The notes below the pieces were generated by a model. The model saw only the letters and a list, made by a program, of their open reading frames with translations, was not told where the DNA came from and did no database searches. Below, piece by piece: positions 34,156 to 41,163 of a stretch of 64,000 nucleotides of DNA (positions are counted from its first letter, which is position 1; the number at the start of each line of letters is the position of its first letter). The position numbers were made by a program, and so were the translations under genes. The stretch comes from Prauserella shujinwangii (GTDB lineage Bacteria > Actinomycetota > Actinomycetes > Mycobacteriales > Pseudonocardiaceae), in contig NZ_PVNH01000007.1 of NCBI RefSeq assembly GCF_003001955.1, positions 62,001-126,000 of the forward strand, in the 5' to 3' direction.

Positions 34156-34886
34156 GTGGCTCCCTCCAGCAGTTCCGCGAGGTCGTCGACCACGATGTCG
34201 GCCCCGTTGGCGCGCAGGGCCTCGGCCTGGTCCGCCCGGTTCACCCCGACCACGTAGCCGAAGCCACCCGCCCGGCCCGCCCGGACACCGGCCTGGGCGT
34301 CCTCGAACACGGCCGTCTCCGCGGGCGCCACCCCGAGCGCCTCGGCACCGGCCAGGAAGGAGTCGGGCGCGGGCTTGCCGCGCAGCCCCTCCCGCCTGAT
34401 CACCAGGCCGTCGACGCGGACCTGGACGAACCGGGTGAGGCCGGCCGCCTCCAGCACGCCGCCGCCGTTGGCCGACGACGTCACCACGCCGATCGCCATT
34501 CCCGCGGCACGCGCCGCCTCCAGGTAGCGCACCGATCCCGGGTACGGCGTGACCCCGCGCTCCTCGATGATGCGCAGGACGAGCTCGTTCTTGCGGTTGC
34601 CGACGCCGTGCACGGTGTCGGCGTCCACCGGGTCGCCGGGCGCGCCCTCCGGCAGCTCGATGCCTCGGGCGGTGAGGAACGTCCGTACCCCGTCGAGACG
34701 GGATCTGCCGTCCACGTAGGCCGTGTAGTCACGCTCCGTGAACGGCTGGTAGTCCGCGCCCTCCCAGGCGGACAGGAACGCGTCGAACGTCTCCTTCCAG
34801 GCCCGCAGATGCAGCTCGGCGGTGCTCGTCAGCACGCCGTCCAGGTCGAACAGGCACGCGGAGATGCCGTCGGGCAACCCGATCAT
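34152..34886 (-). CDS. Beta-phosphoglucomutase-type HAD phosphatase
   Basis: A 244-residue HAD hydrolase with the nucleophile motif CLFDLDGVLTSTAELH, a four-helix cap including DYTAYVDGRSRLDGVRTFL, motif II VVTSSANGGG, the lysine in RGKPAPDSFLAGAEALGV and motif III VFEDAQAGVRAGRAGGFGYV. These fit beta-phosphoglucomutase, which turns beta-glucose 1-phosphate into glucose 6-phosphate. It is upstream of and coupled to the GH65 phosphorylase, so the two would degrade an alpha-disaccharide to glycolytic intermediates. Confidence 0.9.
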   Translation of the reverse strand: MIGLPDGISACLFDLDGVLTSTAELHLRAWKETFDAFLSAWEGADYQPFTERDYTAYVDGRSRLDGVRTFLTARGIELPEGAPGDPVDADTVHGVGNRKNELVLRIIEERGVTPYPGSVRYLEAARAAGMAIGVVTSSANGGGVLEAAGLTRFVQVRVDGLVIRREGLRGKPAPDSFLAGAEALGVAPAETAVFEDAQAGVRAGRAGGFGYVVGVNRADQAEALRANGADIVVDDLAELLEGAT

Positions 34887-34954
34887 GACTCCACGCTAAA
34901 CCCGCCGACCGGTCGTCGCCATGTCGTGACCCGGTGTACATCTGAGCAAATGAA

Positions 34955-34970
34955 AATATGATGAAATATT
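34955..34970. promoter_or_regulatory. AT-rich candidate metal-regulator operator upstream of cbiM
   Basis: AATAT (34955-34959) and ATATT (34966-34970) form an inverted repeat with 6-bp spacing inside a 45-bp AT-rich patch (34935-34975) in otherwise 73% GC DNA. ArsR/SmtB metal sensors bind AT-rich imperfect palindromes. A TAGCCT -10 box lies at 35007-35012, 43 bp before cbiM. The ArsR gene at 38438 is the obvious candidate regulator; this is an inference. Confidence 0.35.
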
Positions 34971-35049
34971 CGCCCGTTACCTCTGGTGGGTGGCCCGGTC
35001 GCCACCTAGCCTCGTTCGAGGCAGCGGTTCACCCGGCGGAAGGCTCCCG

Positions 35050-35736
35050 ATGAGTGCGATCGCGATGCACGCCAGTGACGGGTTGTTCGACGCGCCCACG
35101 TCGCTGCTCTTCGGCGCGGTCGCCGTCGCGGGCGTGGCCCTGGCCACCGTGAAGGCCCGCGCGGACCTCGACGACCGCACCGCGCCGCTCGCCGGTCTGG
35201 TCGCGGCGTTCGTGTTCGCCGTGCAGATGCTCAACTTCCCCGTGCTGCCGGGAGTCAGCGGCCACCTTCTCGGCGGGGCGCTCGCCGCCATCCTGGCCGG
35301 CCCCTGGGTCGGCGCCCTGTGCGTGACGATCGTGCTGGTGGTGCAGGCGCTGCTGTTCGCGGACGGCGGCCTCACCGCGCTCGGCGCCAACGTCACCAAC
35401 ATGGCGCTGATCGGCACCGCGGCCGGCTTCCTGGTGGCGGTCGTGCTGCGCAGGCTGGCCGTGCGCTCGCGCGGCGGGCTGCTCGTGGTCGCGTTCACCG
35501 CCGCGCTGGTCAACACGGTCGCGGCCGCGCTCGGCTTCGTGCTGGAGTACGCCCTCGGCGGCCAGGGCGCGGTGTCGCTGGGCGGCCTCGCCGCGGCGCT
35601 CGTCGGCGTGCACCTGCTCATCGGCGTCGGCGAGGGCGTGATCACGGCGCTGACCGTGGGCGCGGTGGCGGGCGTCCGGCCCGACCTGGTGTACCTGTTG
35701 CGCGGCCGCGCGAGCGCGCGGGAGGCGGTCACATGA
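35050..35736 (+). CDS. cbiM: CbiM/NikM-type substrate-specific component of a Co/Ni ECF transporter
   Basis: A 228-residue membrane protein, the metal-binding S component of an energy-coupling-factor transporter. It has about seven hydrophobic helices, the N-terminal MHASDG motif, AGLVAAFVFAVQMLNFPVLP and SGHLLGGALAAILAGPW typical of CbiM/NikM. In characterised members the N-terminal Met-His pair coordinates the metal; here MHASDG begins at an in-frame ATG at 35065, while GGAAGG at 35038-35043 favours ATG 35050. It overlaps the next reading frame by ATGA. Confidence 0.93.
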   Translation: MSAIAMHASDGLFDAPTSLLFGAVAVAGVALATVKARADLDDRTAPLAGLVAAFVFAVQMLNFPVLPGVSGHLLGGALAAILAGPWVGALCVTIVLVVQALLFADGGLTALGANVTNMALIGTAAGFLVAVVLRRLAVRSRGGLLVVAFTAALVNTVAAALGFVLEYALGGQGAVSLGGLAAALVGVHLLIGVGEGVITALTVGAVAGVRPDLVYLLRGRASAREAVT

Positions 35737-36053
35737 CGAGCACCGCGGTGCACGGCGGCTCCGTTCGGGCCGCGCCGGGAAGCGGCTGGACGCACCCAAT
35801 GTGGCATTCGGTGCGTTGGGCGTACCCAATGTGGCGTTCGGTGCGTTGGGCGTACCCAATGTGGCGTTCGGTGCGTTGGGTGTTCCCAATGTGGCGTTCG
35901 GTGCGTTGGGCGTACCGAATGTGGCATTCGGTGCGTTGGGTGTTCCCAATGCGGCGTTCGTTGCGGTGGACGTACCGAATGTGGCATTGGGTGCGGTGGA
36001 CGCACCCAATGCCACATTGGGGAGCTTCCGGCCGGAGGGGAGCGGTCGCATGA
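35733..36053 (+). CDS. Reading frame through the 30-bp repeats, coupled to cbiM and the PDGLE gene (doubtful coding)
   Basis: This 106-codon frame starts with an ATG that overlaps the cbiM stop (ATGA) and ends in a TGA overlapping the PDGLE-gene ATG (ATGA). After a short unique start (MTSTAVHGGSVRAAPG) it consists of tandem decapeptides of the type YPMWRSVRWA, rich in W and R, from the DNA repeat, then a short tail. No homologue is recognised. Because the unit is 30 bp, all frames stay open, so openness alone is not evidence of coding; the exact double overlap is. It may only serve to carry ribosomes across the repeat. Confidence 0.35.
   Translation: MTSTAVHGGSVRAAPGSGWTHPMWHSVRWAYPMWRSVRWAYPMWRSVRWVFPMWRSVRWAYRMWHSVRWVFPMRRSLRWTYRMWHWVRWTHPMPHWGASGRRGAVA
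35791..36021. repeat. 30-bp tandem repeat array (7 full units plus a palindromic cap)
   Basis: Seven consecutive 30-bp units (35791-36000), each beginning CGTACCCAATGTGG or a close variant and ending GTGCGTTGGG or GTGCGGTGGA, with at most a few changes per unit. The partial eighth unit ends in the perfect inverted repeat CCCAATG-cca-CATTGGG (36005-36021). Within each unit CCCAA and TTGGG can pair to form a hairpin. The array fills the gap between cbiM and the PDGLE gene. Units are directly adjacent with no spacers, so it is not a CRISPR array. Confidence 0.95.
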
Positions 36054-36394
36054 GGACGGTGCGGGTACGGACCGGCGCGTTCTTCGCCGGGCTGGCGGTG
36101 GTCAGCCTCGTGCTGGCCGGGGTCGTCGCCTACTTCGCCGACGGCGACCCGGACGGCCTCGAGGCGGTCACGCGGGACGGCTGCACCGAGGTGGCGGGTG
36201 AGCTCAGTGGCTCCTGCGCCGCGCAACACGCGCGGGACCACGCGCTGGCCGGCTCGCCGCTCGCCGACTACACAGTGGACGGTGACGACACGCTCACCGG
36301 TGTCGCCGGGGTACTGGGGGTGCTGGCGACGCTGGTGGTGGCGGGCGGCCTGTTCTGGCTGCTCCGCCGCGCGCCGCGCGGACGGGACGGCTGA
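36050..36394 (+). CDS. PDGLE-domain protein, CbiN/NikN-like component of the metal transporter
   Basis: A 114-residue protein with an N-terminal membrane helix (FFAGLAVVSLVLAGVVAYFA), the family motif GDPDGLEAVTRDG, an extracytoplasmic loop with SPLADYTVDGDD, and a second helix near the C-terminus. PDGLE proteins stand in for or extend CbiN in Co/Ni ECF transporters. The ATG at 36050 has GGAGGGGAG upstream and overlaps the stop of the repeat frame. An in-frame extension through the repeats (from 35801) is possible but rejected on the Shine-Dalgarno position. Confidence 0.88.
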   Translation: MRTVRVRTGAFFAGLAVVSLVLAGVVAYFADGDPDGLEAVTRDGCTEVAGELSGSCAAQHARDHALAGSPLADYTVDGDDTLTGVAGVLGVLATLVVAGGLFWLLRRAPRGRDG

Positions 36395-36414
36395 GCCGTG
36401 CACGGGAGGACGGC

Positions 36415-37170
36415 ATGAGCGCGTCGGTGCTGCACCGGCCCGGCGACTCCGCCGTGCACCGGCTGCCCGCCCACGTGAAGATCGTGGCCGCGTTCGCCGC
36501 CGTGCTCGCGGTGGTGGCCACGCCGAGGGAGGCGGTGTGGGCCTTCGGGCTCGACCTGGCCGTCCTGCTCGCCGTCTGGTCCGTCGCGGGCGTGCCGGTG
36601 GGCTGGTTCGCGCGGCGCGCCCTGATCGAGGTCCCGTTCGTGCTGCTCGCCGTGCTGCTGCCGTTCGTCGGCGGCGGCCCGCGCACGGACGTCCTCGGTG
36701 TCGCGGTGTCGGTGGAGGGCACGCTCGCCGGCTGGAACATCCTCGCGAAGGGCACCCTCGGCGTGCTGATCTCGTTGACGCTCGCGGCCACGACCGGCCC
36801 TGGCGAACTGCTGGCGGGCCTGCGGCGGCTGCGCGTGCCCCGGCTGTTCACCACGATCGCGAGCCTGATGCTGCGCTACGCCGAGGTGATCGTCGCCGAG
36901 GCGCGCCGCATGCGCATCGCCCGGCTGTGCCGGGGACACGATCCGCGGTTCCTGTGGCAGGCCGCCGCCGTCGCCCGCGGCATCGGCGTGCTCTTCCTGC
37001 GCTCCTACGAGCGCGGGGAGCGGGTGCACCTGGCGATGCTCGCCCGGGGCTGGACCGGTGCCCTGCCGGTGCCCGCCGCCCCGCCCGTGGGCCCGCGACG
37101 GTGGCTGGCCGGGGTGAGCCCGGCCGCGGTGGTGGCGATCGGAAGCGGGGTGGCGCTGTGGCTGACGTGA
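36415..37170 (+). CDS. cbiQ: CbiQ-type ECF transporter transmembrane (T) component
   Basis: A 251-residue membrane protein of the EcfT/CbiQ family, which couples the ATPase to the metal-binding S component. Five or so helices are visible, with SAVHRLPAHVKIVAAFAAVL at the N-terminus and the two cytoplasmic coupling-helix motifs with A-R-x-[RG]: EARRMRIARLCRGH and MLARGWTG. Shine-Dalgarno GGGAGGA at 36404-36410. It overlaps the ATPase gene by 13 bp. Confidence 0.9.
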   Translation: MSASVLHRPGDSAVHRLPAHVKIVAAFAAVLAVVATPREAVWAFGLDLAVLLAVWSVAGVPVGWFARRALIEVPFVLLAVLLPFVGGGPRTDVLGVAVSVEGTLAGWNILAKGTLGVLISLTLAATTGPGELLAGLRRLRVPRLFTTIASLMLRYAEVIVAEARRMRIARLCRGHDPRFLWQAAAVARGIGVLFLRSYERGERVHLAMLARGWTGALPVPAAPPVGPRRWLAGVSPAAVVAIGSGVALWLT

Positions 37171-37907
37171 CCCCGGCCCTCGTGGTCGAGGGGCTGGAGT
37201 ACGCCTATCCCGACGGCCGGCGCGCACTGGCGGGGATCGACCTGCGCGTCGATCCGGGTGAGCGGGTCGCCGTGCTCGGACCCAACGGCGCGGGCAAGAC
37301 GACGTTCGTGCTGCACCTCGTCGGCGTGCTCGCCGGCGGGCGGGGCACGGTCGAGGTGTCGGGGCTGCCGGTGCACCGCGGGACGGTGCGGGAGGTCCGG
37401 CGGCGGGTCGGCGTGGTGTTCCAGGATCCGGACGACCAGCTGTTCATGCCGACCGTCGGCGAGGACGTCGCGTTCGGCCCGCGCAACTTCGGGGTGACCG
37501 GGCCCGAGCTGGACCGCCGGGTGCGGGACGCGCTGGCGGCGGTCGGGATGGCCGAGCACGCCGCGCGCTCGCCCCTGCACCTGTCCGCGGGACAGCGGCG
37601 CCGGGTGGCGCTGGCGACGGTGCTGGCGTGCGACCCGGAGATCCTGGTCCTCGACGAGCCGTCGGCGAACCTGGAACCCGCCGCGCAGCGCGAGCTCGCC
37701 GAGGTGCTGCTGTCGCTGGACAAGACGATGCTCATGGTCAGCCACGACCTGCCGTACGCGCTGCGGCTGTGCCCGCGCGGTGTGCTGCTCGACGGCGGCC
37801 GGGTGGTGGCCGACCGGCCGACCCGGGAGCTGCTCGCCGACGGCGAGCTACTCGCCGCGCACCGTCTCGAGCTGCCGTGGGGCTTTCACCTCGAACCGGT
37901 GCACTGA
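37158..37907 (+). CDS. cbiO: CbiO-type ECF transporter ATPase
   Basis: A 249-residue ABC ATPase: Walker A GPNGAGKTT (about residue 41), Q-loop VVFQDPDDQLF, signature LSAGQRRRVALA, Walker B ILVLDEPSANLEP and the switch histidine in MVSHDLPYAL. The VFQDPDDQLF form is typical of EcfA/CbiO metal transporters. It would power the CbiM-PDGLE-CbiQ complex. GTG 37158 was chosen; GTG 37167, which overlaps the cbiQ stop by 4 bp, is an alternative. Its last 60 bp overlap the convergent maturation protease gene. Confidence 0.92.
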   Translation: MADVTPALVVEGLEYAYPDGRRALAGIDLRVDPGERVAVLGPNGAGKTTFVLHLVGVLAGGRGTVEVSGLPVHRGTVREVRRRVGVVFQDPDDQLFMPTVGEDVAFGPRNFGVTGPELDRRVRDALAAVGMAEHAARSPLHLSAGQRRRVALATVLACDPEILVLDEPSANLEPAAQRELAEVLLSLDKTMLMVSHDLPYALRLCPRGVLLDGGRVVADRPTRELLADGELLAAHRLELPWGFHLEPVH

Positions 37908-38393
37908 GCCGGCCAGGCGTGCTGGTTCGGTGCCCCACACCAGGTCGGTCACGATCCGCACCGCGTCGCCGACGGCGGCGGCCACCGGCGCGCTGAGGCC
38001 GACGCCCGCCCCCCGCACCGGCTCGCAGCCGACCAGGTAGACCTGTCCCGCGTCGACGCCGAGGACCTGCAGCAGCCGCAGCGCGGCCTCCGGGCGGAAG
38101 CCGTGCGAGTCCAGCAGTGCGGGCAGCGCCGAGGGATCCTCCTCGTCGAGCTCGGCGCCCAGCACGTACAGCCCGCCGGGAGGGCCGCCGTGCGGGGTGG
38201 CGTCGATCAGGACCGTCGTGTCGTAGCCGCCGAGCAGGTCGCAGGTGAGGTGACCGCCGCGGAGGCCGAAGTCGGCGATCTGCACCCAGCTGGGCAGCAC
38301 CTCGTCGGCGAGCCGCCGCACCACCTCGGTGCCGAAGCCGTCGTCCCCGAGCAGCCCGTTGCCCAAGCCCGCGACCAGAACCCGTGGCCTCAT
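37848..38393 (-). CDS. Hydrogenase maturation protease (HycI/HupD family)
   Basis: A 181-residue protein of the nickel-dependent endopeptidase family that trims the C-terminus of [NiFe] hydrogenase large subunits. It starts MRPRVLVAGLGNGLLGDDGF with the family glutamate replaced by context LGDDGFGTEVVRRL, followed by TVLIDATPHGGPPG and the LLDSHGFRPEAALRLLQVLG segment with the conserved histidine. No hydrogenase structural gene is in the window. Its neighbour, a Co/Ni transporter, supports nickel as the shared theme. It ends inside cbiO on the opposite strand. Confidence 0.85.
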   Translation of the reverse strand: MRPRVLVAGLGNGLLGDDGFGTEVVRRLADEVLPSWVQIADFGLRGGHLTCDLLGGYDTTVLIDATPHGGPPGGLYVLGAELDEEDPSALPALLDSHGFRPEAALRLLQVLGVDAGQVYLVGCEPVRGAGVGLSAPVAAAVGDAVRIVTDLVWGTEPARLAGSVHRFEVKAPRQLETVRGE

Positions 38394-38437
38394 ACCGACC
38401 ACGGTAGAACCGTGAGCGGGATCACACAATCGGCGAT

Positions 38438-38800
38438 TCAGCCGACCCCGTCGCTCTCGGAGTGCGGCCGCACGCGGTGGATCAGCTCGTGCATCGTGTC
38501 GTCGGCGAGCCGGTAGTAGACCGTCCGCCCGCTGCGGTGTGCCGTCACCAGACCGTGTGCCCGCAGCAGCCGCAGCGCCTGGGACACCGCCGTGTCGCTC
38601 ATGCCCGCCACCGCCGCGAGGTCGGACACGCAGATCTCGCGGGCGTAGTGGATGCACACGAGCAGGGTGAGCCGCGTCGGGTCCGCGATCACGGAGAACC
38701 GCTCCGCCCACTCCTGCAGGGTGGCCCGGTCGCCGAGTCCGGCGAGGGCCGCTTCCGCCCGCGCCGGGTCGATCAGCCGGCGTTGGTCGTCGATGGGCAC
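38438..38800 (-). CDS. ArsR/SmtB family metal-type repressor
   Basis: A 120-residue winged-helix regulator: WAERFSVIADPTRLTLLVCI, the recognition helix AAVAGMSDTAVSQALRLLRAHG and the wing GRTVYYRLADD. The C-terminal helix carries MHELIHRVRPHSE, with Asp and several His residues placed like the alpha-5 metal sites of CzrA/NmtR/KmtR sensors. Nickel or cobalt sensing is inferred from this and from the transporter and maturation-protease neighbours. It starts at GTG 38800 and lies 44 bp upstream of, and in line with, the protease gene. Confidence 0.85.
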   Translation of the reverse strand: MPIDDQRRLIDPARAEAALAGLGDRATLQEWAERFSVIADPTRLTLLVCIHYAREICVSDLAAVAGMSDTAVSQALRLLRAHGLVTAHRSGRTVYYRLADDTMHELIHRVRPHSESDGVG

Positions 38801-38856
38801 GGGTCCATGATTCCACCGTGCCGTGGTGGCGGCGGTGCGGGCCGCATACTCGGAGC

Positions 38857-39711
38857 ATGACCGCTGACGCAGCCCGCGCGCTGTGGGTACCGCTGGAGAC
38901 CCTGCACGACGTCACCTACTTCACCCCGCGGGCGCGGGCCGCGCACGAGGCGGCCGGCCTGCGCGGCTTCTGGCGCGGGTACGTCGCCACCCGCGCCGCC
39001 CCGCTGGGTGCGGTCGGGGTCGCGGCGGCCACCGCCGCCTTCGCCGGTTTCGCCCCGTCGTTCCTGGCGCGCACGCTGCCCTCGATCTGGGAGGTCGTCC
39101 CGCCCGCGACGGCGCTGACGGCCCGCGCCGACGGCGCGGTGGCCGCGCTGGACGAGCACGTGCCGTGGTTGCGTGAGGACTCGCGGTTGCCCGAGGTGCT
39201 GGACGTGCTGCGCAGGCTCGCCGACGCCGTGCCGTGGACGGGCCGCCCGCTGGGTGCCGCGAACGCCGCGCTCGACTGGCCGGGCGATCCGGTCGCCGCG
39301 CTCTGGCAGGCGGCCACCACGCTGCGGGAGCACCGCGGCGACGGGCACGTCGTCGCGTTCGTCGCCGAGGGGCTCGACGGGCTCGAGGCGCACGTGCTGC
39401 GCGACGCGGTGGACGGCAGCCGGGAGCTGATGCTGCCCAACCGCGGCTGGACCGAGCGGGACTGGGCGGCCGCGGCGGACCGGTTGACCGCCAGGGGACT
39501 GCTGGCGGCCGGCGGTGGCCTGACGGCGCGGGGGAGGGCGCTGCGGGAGCACCTCGAGCGGCGCACCGACCAGCTGGCCGCCGCCCCGTACGGCGAGGTC
39601 ACGGCCGGTGAGCTGGCCCGGGTGGACGAGCTGCTGCGCCCGGCCGCGCGGGAACTCGCCGCGGCCGGTGCGGTCCCGTTCCCCAACCCGGTCGGCGTCC
39701 CCGCCCCCTGA
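38857..39711 (+). CDS. SCO6745-like (SalK-type) protein
   Basis: A 284-residue protein of the SCO6745/SalK family of actinobacteria: an all-helical N-terminal part with LETLHDVTYFTPRARAAHEA, AAPLGAVGVAAATAAFAGFAP and LPSIWEVVPPATAL, and a C-terminal winged-helix-like part with RDWAAAADRLTARGLLAAGG and LTARGRALREHLERRTD. Function is unknown; the C-terminal fold suggests regulation or substrate binding. CATACT at 38845-38850, 6 bases before the ATG, may be a -10 for a leaderless mRNA. Its stop lies in the first half-copy of the repeat at 39707. Confidence 0.82.
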   Translation: MTADAARALWVPLETLHDVTYFTPRARAAHEAAGLRGFWRGYVATRAAPLGAVGVAAATAAFAGFAPSFLARTLPSIWEVVPPATALTARADGAVAALDEHVPWLREDSRLPEVLDVLRRLADAVPWTGRPLGAANAALDWPGDPVAALWQAATTLREHRGDGHVVAFVAEGLDGLEAHVLRDAVDGSRELMLPNRGWTERDWAAAADRLTARGLLAAGGGLTARGRALREHLERRTDQLAAAPYGEVTAGELARVDELLRPAARELAAAGAVPFPNPVGVPAP

Positions 39712-39734
39712 GTGGCTCCCGGCTGTTCCCGGCT

Positions 39735-39787
39735 GTCCTGAGTGGCTCGTTCCTGGCGGAATACGTCAGGAACGAGCCACTCAGGAC
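39735..39787. repeat. Perfect inverted repeat between convergent genes (21-bp arms)
   Basis: GTCCTGAGTGGCTCGTTCCTG (39735-39755, one base over is not shown) pairs perfectly over 21 bases with 39767-39787, around an 11-base loop. A partial direct copy, CCTGAGTGGCTC, lies just upstream at 39707-39718 and holds the stop codon of the SCO6745-like gene. The right arm holds the stop codon of the photolyase gene (39781-39783). It is probably a bidirectional terminator. Confidence 0.85.
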
Positions 39788-41163
39788 ACGCGCGCGGGAG
39801 CCCGTTTGCCGCGCGCGGTGCGGAAACGGTCGGCACCCTCGCGCAGGTCGACGATCGGCTCCGGGTAGTCCAGCCGCGCCCGCCGTTCGGCGGGCAGCTT
39901 CCACGGCTCGTGCACCGCGGCACCCGCGATCTCCGCCAGCTCCGGCACATACCGCCGCACGTAGTCGCCTTCCGGGTCGTAGCGCCGGGCCTGCAGCAGC
40001 GGGTTGAGCACGCGGTTGGGCCGCGAGTCGGTGCCGGTGCCCGCGATCCACTGCCAGTTGAGCTGGTTGTTGGCCACGTCGCCGTCCACGAGCAGGTCCA
40101 TGAAGTGCCGCGCGCCCCAGCGCCAGTCCAGGTACAGCGTCTTGGTGAGGAAGCTGCCGACGATGAGCCGCGCCCGGTTGTGCAGCCAGCCTTCGCGTCG
40201 CAGTTGCCGCATTCCCGCGTCCACGACGGGGTAACCGGTGCGGCCCTCCCGCCAGGCGGTGAAGTCGCGCTCCGACCGGCGCCAGCGGTCGCGGTGGGTC
40301 CGGTAGTCCTCGCTGGCCGCGCGGGGGCGGGCGGCCAGCACCTGGTGGTGGAAGTCCCGCCAGGCGACCTGGCGGACGAACTCGGCCGCGCCCGCCGAGC
40401 CGGTCGCCGCGCGGACCACGACCTCCGTGGGCGACAGCGTGCCGAAGTGCAGGTGCGCCGAGAGGCGGGAGGTACCGTCCGCCGCGAGGTCGTCGCGCGC
40501 CGTCCCGTAGTCGCGCACCGGTCCGGCCAGCCAGCGCTCCAGCAGCGCCCGCCCCGCGCGCTCGCCGCCCTCCGGCAGCTCAGGGGCCACCTCGCCACCG
40601 GGGCAGATGTCCGCACGCCGGGGCAGGCCGCCCTGCCGCACCCTCGGCAGGGCCAGCCGCGCGGGCGCGGGCAGCACGGCCCGCTTGCCCGTCGCCGACC
40701 ACCGGCGGAAGTACGGCGAGTAGACCGAGAAGTGGTCCCGGCCGTCCGGGACGATCGCGCCGGGCGGCACCGCGGTGGTCACCGCGTCGTGCACGTGCAG
40801 CCGCCTGCCTTCGGCCGCGAGCCGGTCGCGCAGGGCGTTCTCCCGCCGGTGCGAGTAGGCGCTGACGTCGGCGGCGACGTGCACCTCGGCGGCGCCGTGC
40901 TCGCGCGCGAGGCGGGCCACCTCCTCGGTCACGTCGCCCCGCCGGACCACCAGCCGCCCGCCCGCGCCGCGCAACCCGGCGTCGAGGTCGCGCAGGCAGT
41001 CGGCGAGGAAGGCGGCCCGGTTGGGCCGGTTGAACCGGCTGCCGAGGATCGTGTCGTCCAGCACGAACAGCGGGATGACGCGGTCGGCGCCGCTCGCCGC
41101 GTGCAGCACCGGGTTGTCGTGCACGCGGAGGTCGCGGGTGAACAGGGCGATCGCGACGCTCAT
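39781..41163 (-). CDS. phr: Class I deoxyribodipyrimidine photolyase
   Basis: A 460-residue flavoprotein that uses light to split cyclobutane pyrimidine dimers. It has the N-terminal antenna-binding Rossmann domain (ALFTRDLRVHDNPVLHAA, VIPLFVLDD) and the FAD-binding helical domain with TSRLSAHLHFGTLSPTEV, GYPVVDAGMRQLRREGWLHN, RARLIVGSFLTK and DVANNQLNWQWIAGTGTDS. All typical FAD and dimer-contact motifs are present. It is coupled to the PIG-L gene by an ATGA overlap. Confidence 0.93.
   Translation of the reverse strand: MSVAIALFTRDLRVHDNPVLHAASGADRVIPLFVLDDTILGSRFNRPNRAAFLADCLRDLDAGLRGAGGRLVVRRGDVTEEVARLAREHGAAEVHVAADVSAYSHRRENALRDRLAAEGRRLHVHDAVTTAVPPGAIVPDGRDHFSVYSPYFRRWSATGKRAVLPAPARLALPRVRQGGLPRRADICPGGEVAPELPEGGERAGRALLERWLAGPVRDYGTARDDLAADGTSRLSAHLHFGTLSPTEVVVRAATGSAGAAEFVRQVAWRDFHHQVLAARPRAASEDYRTHRDRWRRSERDFTAWREGRTGYPVVDAGMRQLRREGWLHNRARLIVGSFLTKTLYLDWRWGARHFMDLLVDGDVANNQLNWQWIAGTGTDSRPNRVLNPLLQARRYDPEGDYVRRYVPELAEIAGAAVHEPWKLPAERRARLDYPEPIVDLREGADRFRTARGKRAPARVS

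Noticed and set aside
34887-35049. Cobalamin riboswitch upstream of cbiM
   Set aside because: The 163-bp gap lacks the B12 box and is too short for the full aptamer; an AT-rich palindrome is present instead.
35791-36021. Tandem 30-bp repeats as a CRISPR array
   Set aside because: Units are directly adjacent with no spacers and no cas genes are present.
35801-36049. N-terminal repeat extension of the PDGLE protein (VPNVAFGALG decapeptides)
   Set aside because: A strong Shine-Dalgarno sequence sits before ATG 36050, which starts the membrane helix; the repeat is open in all frames by its length.
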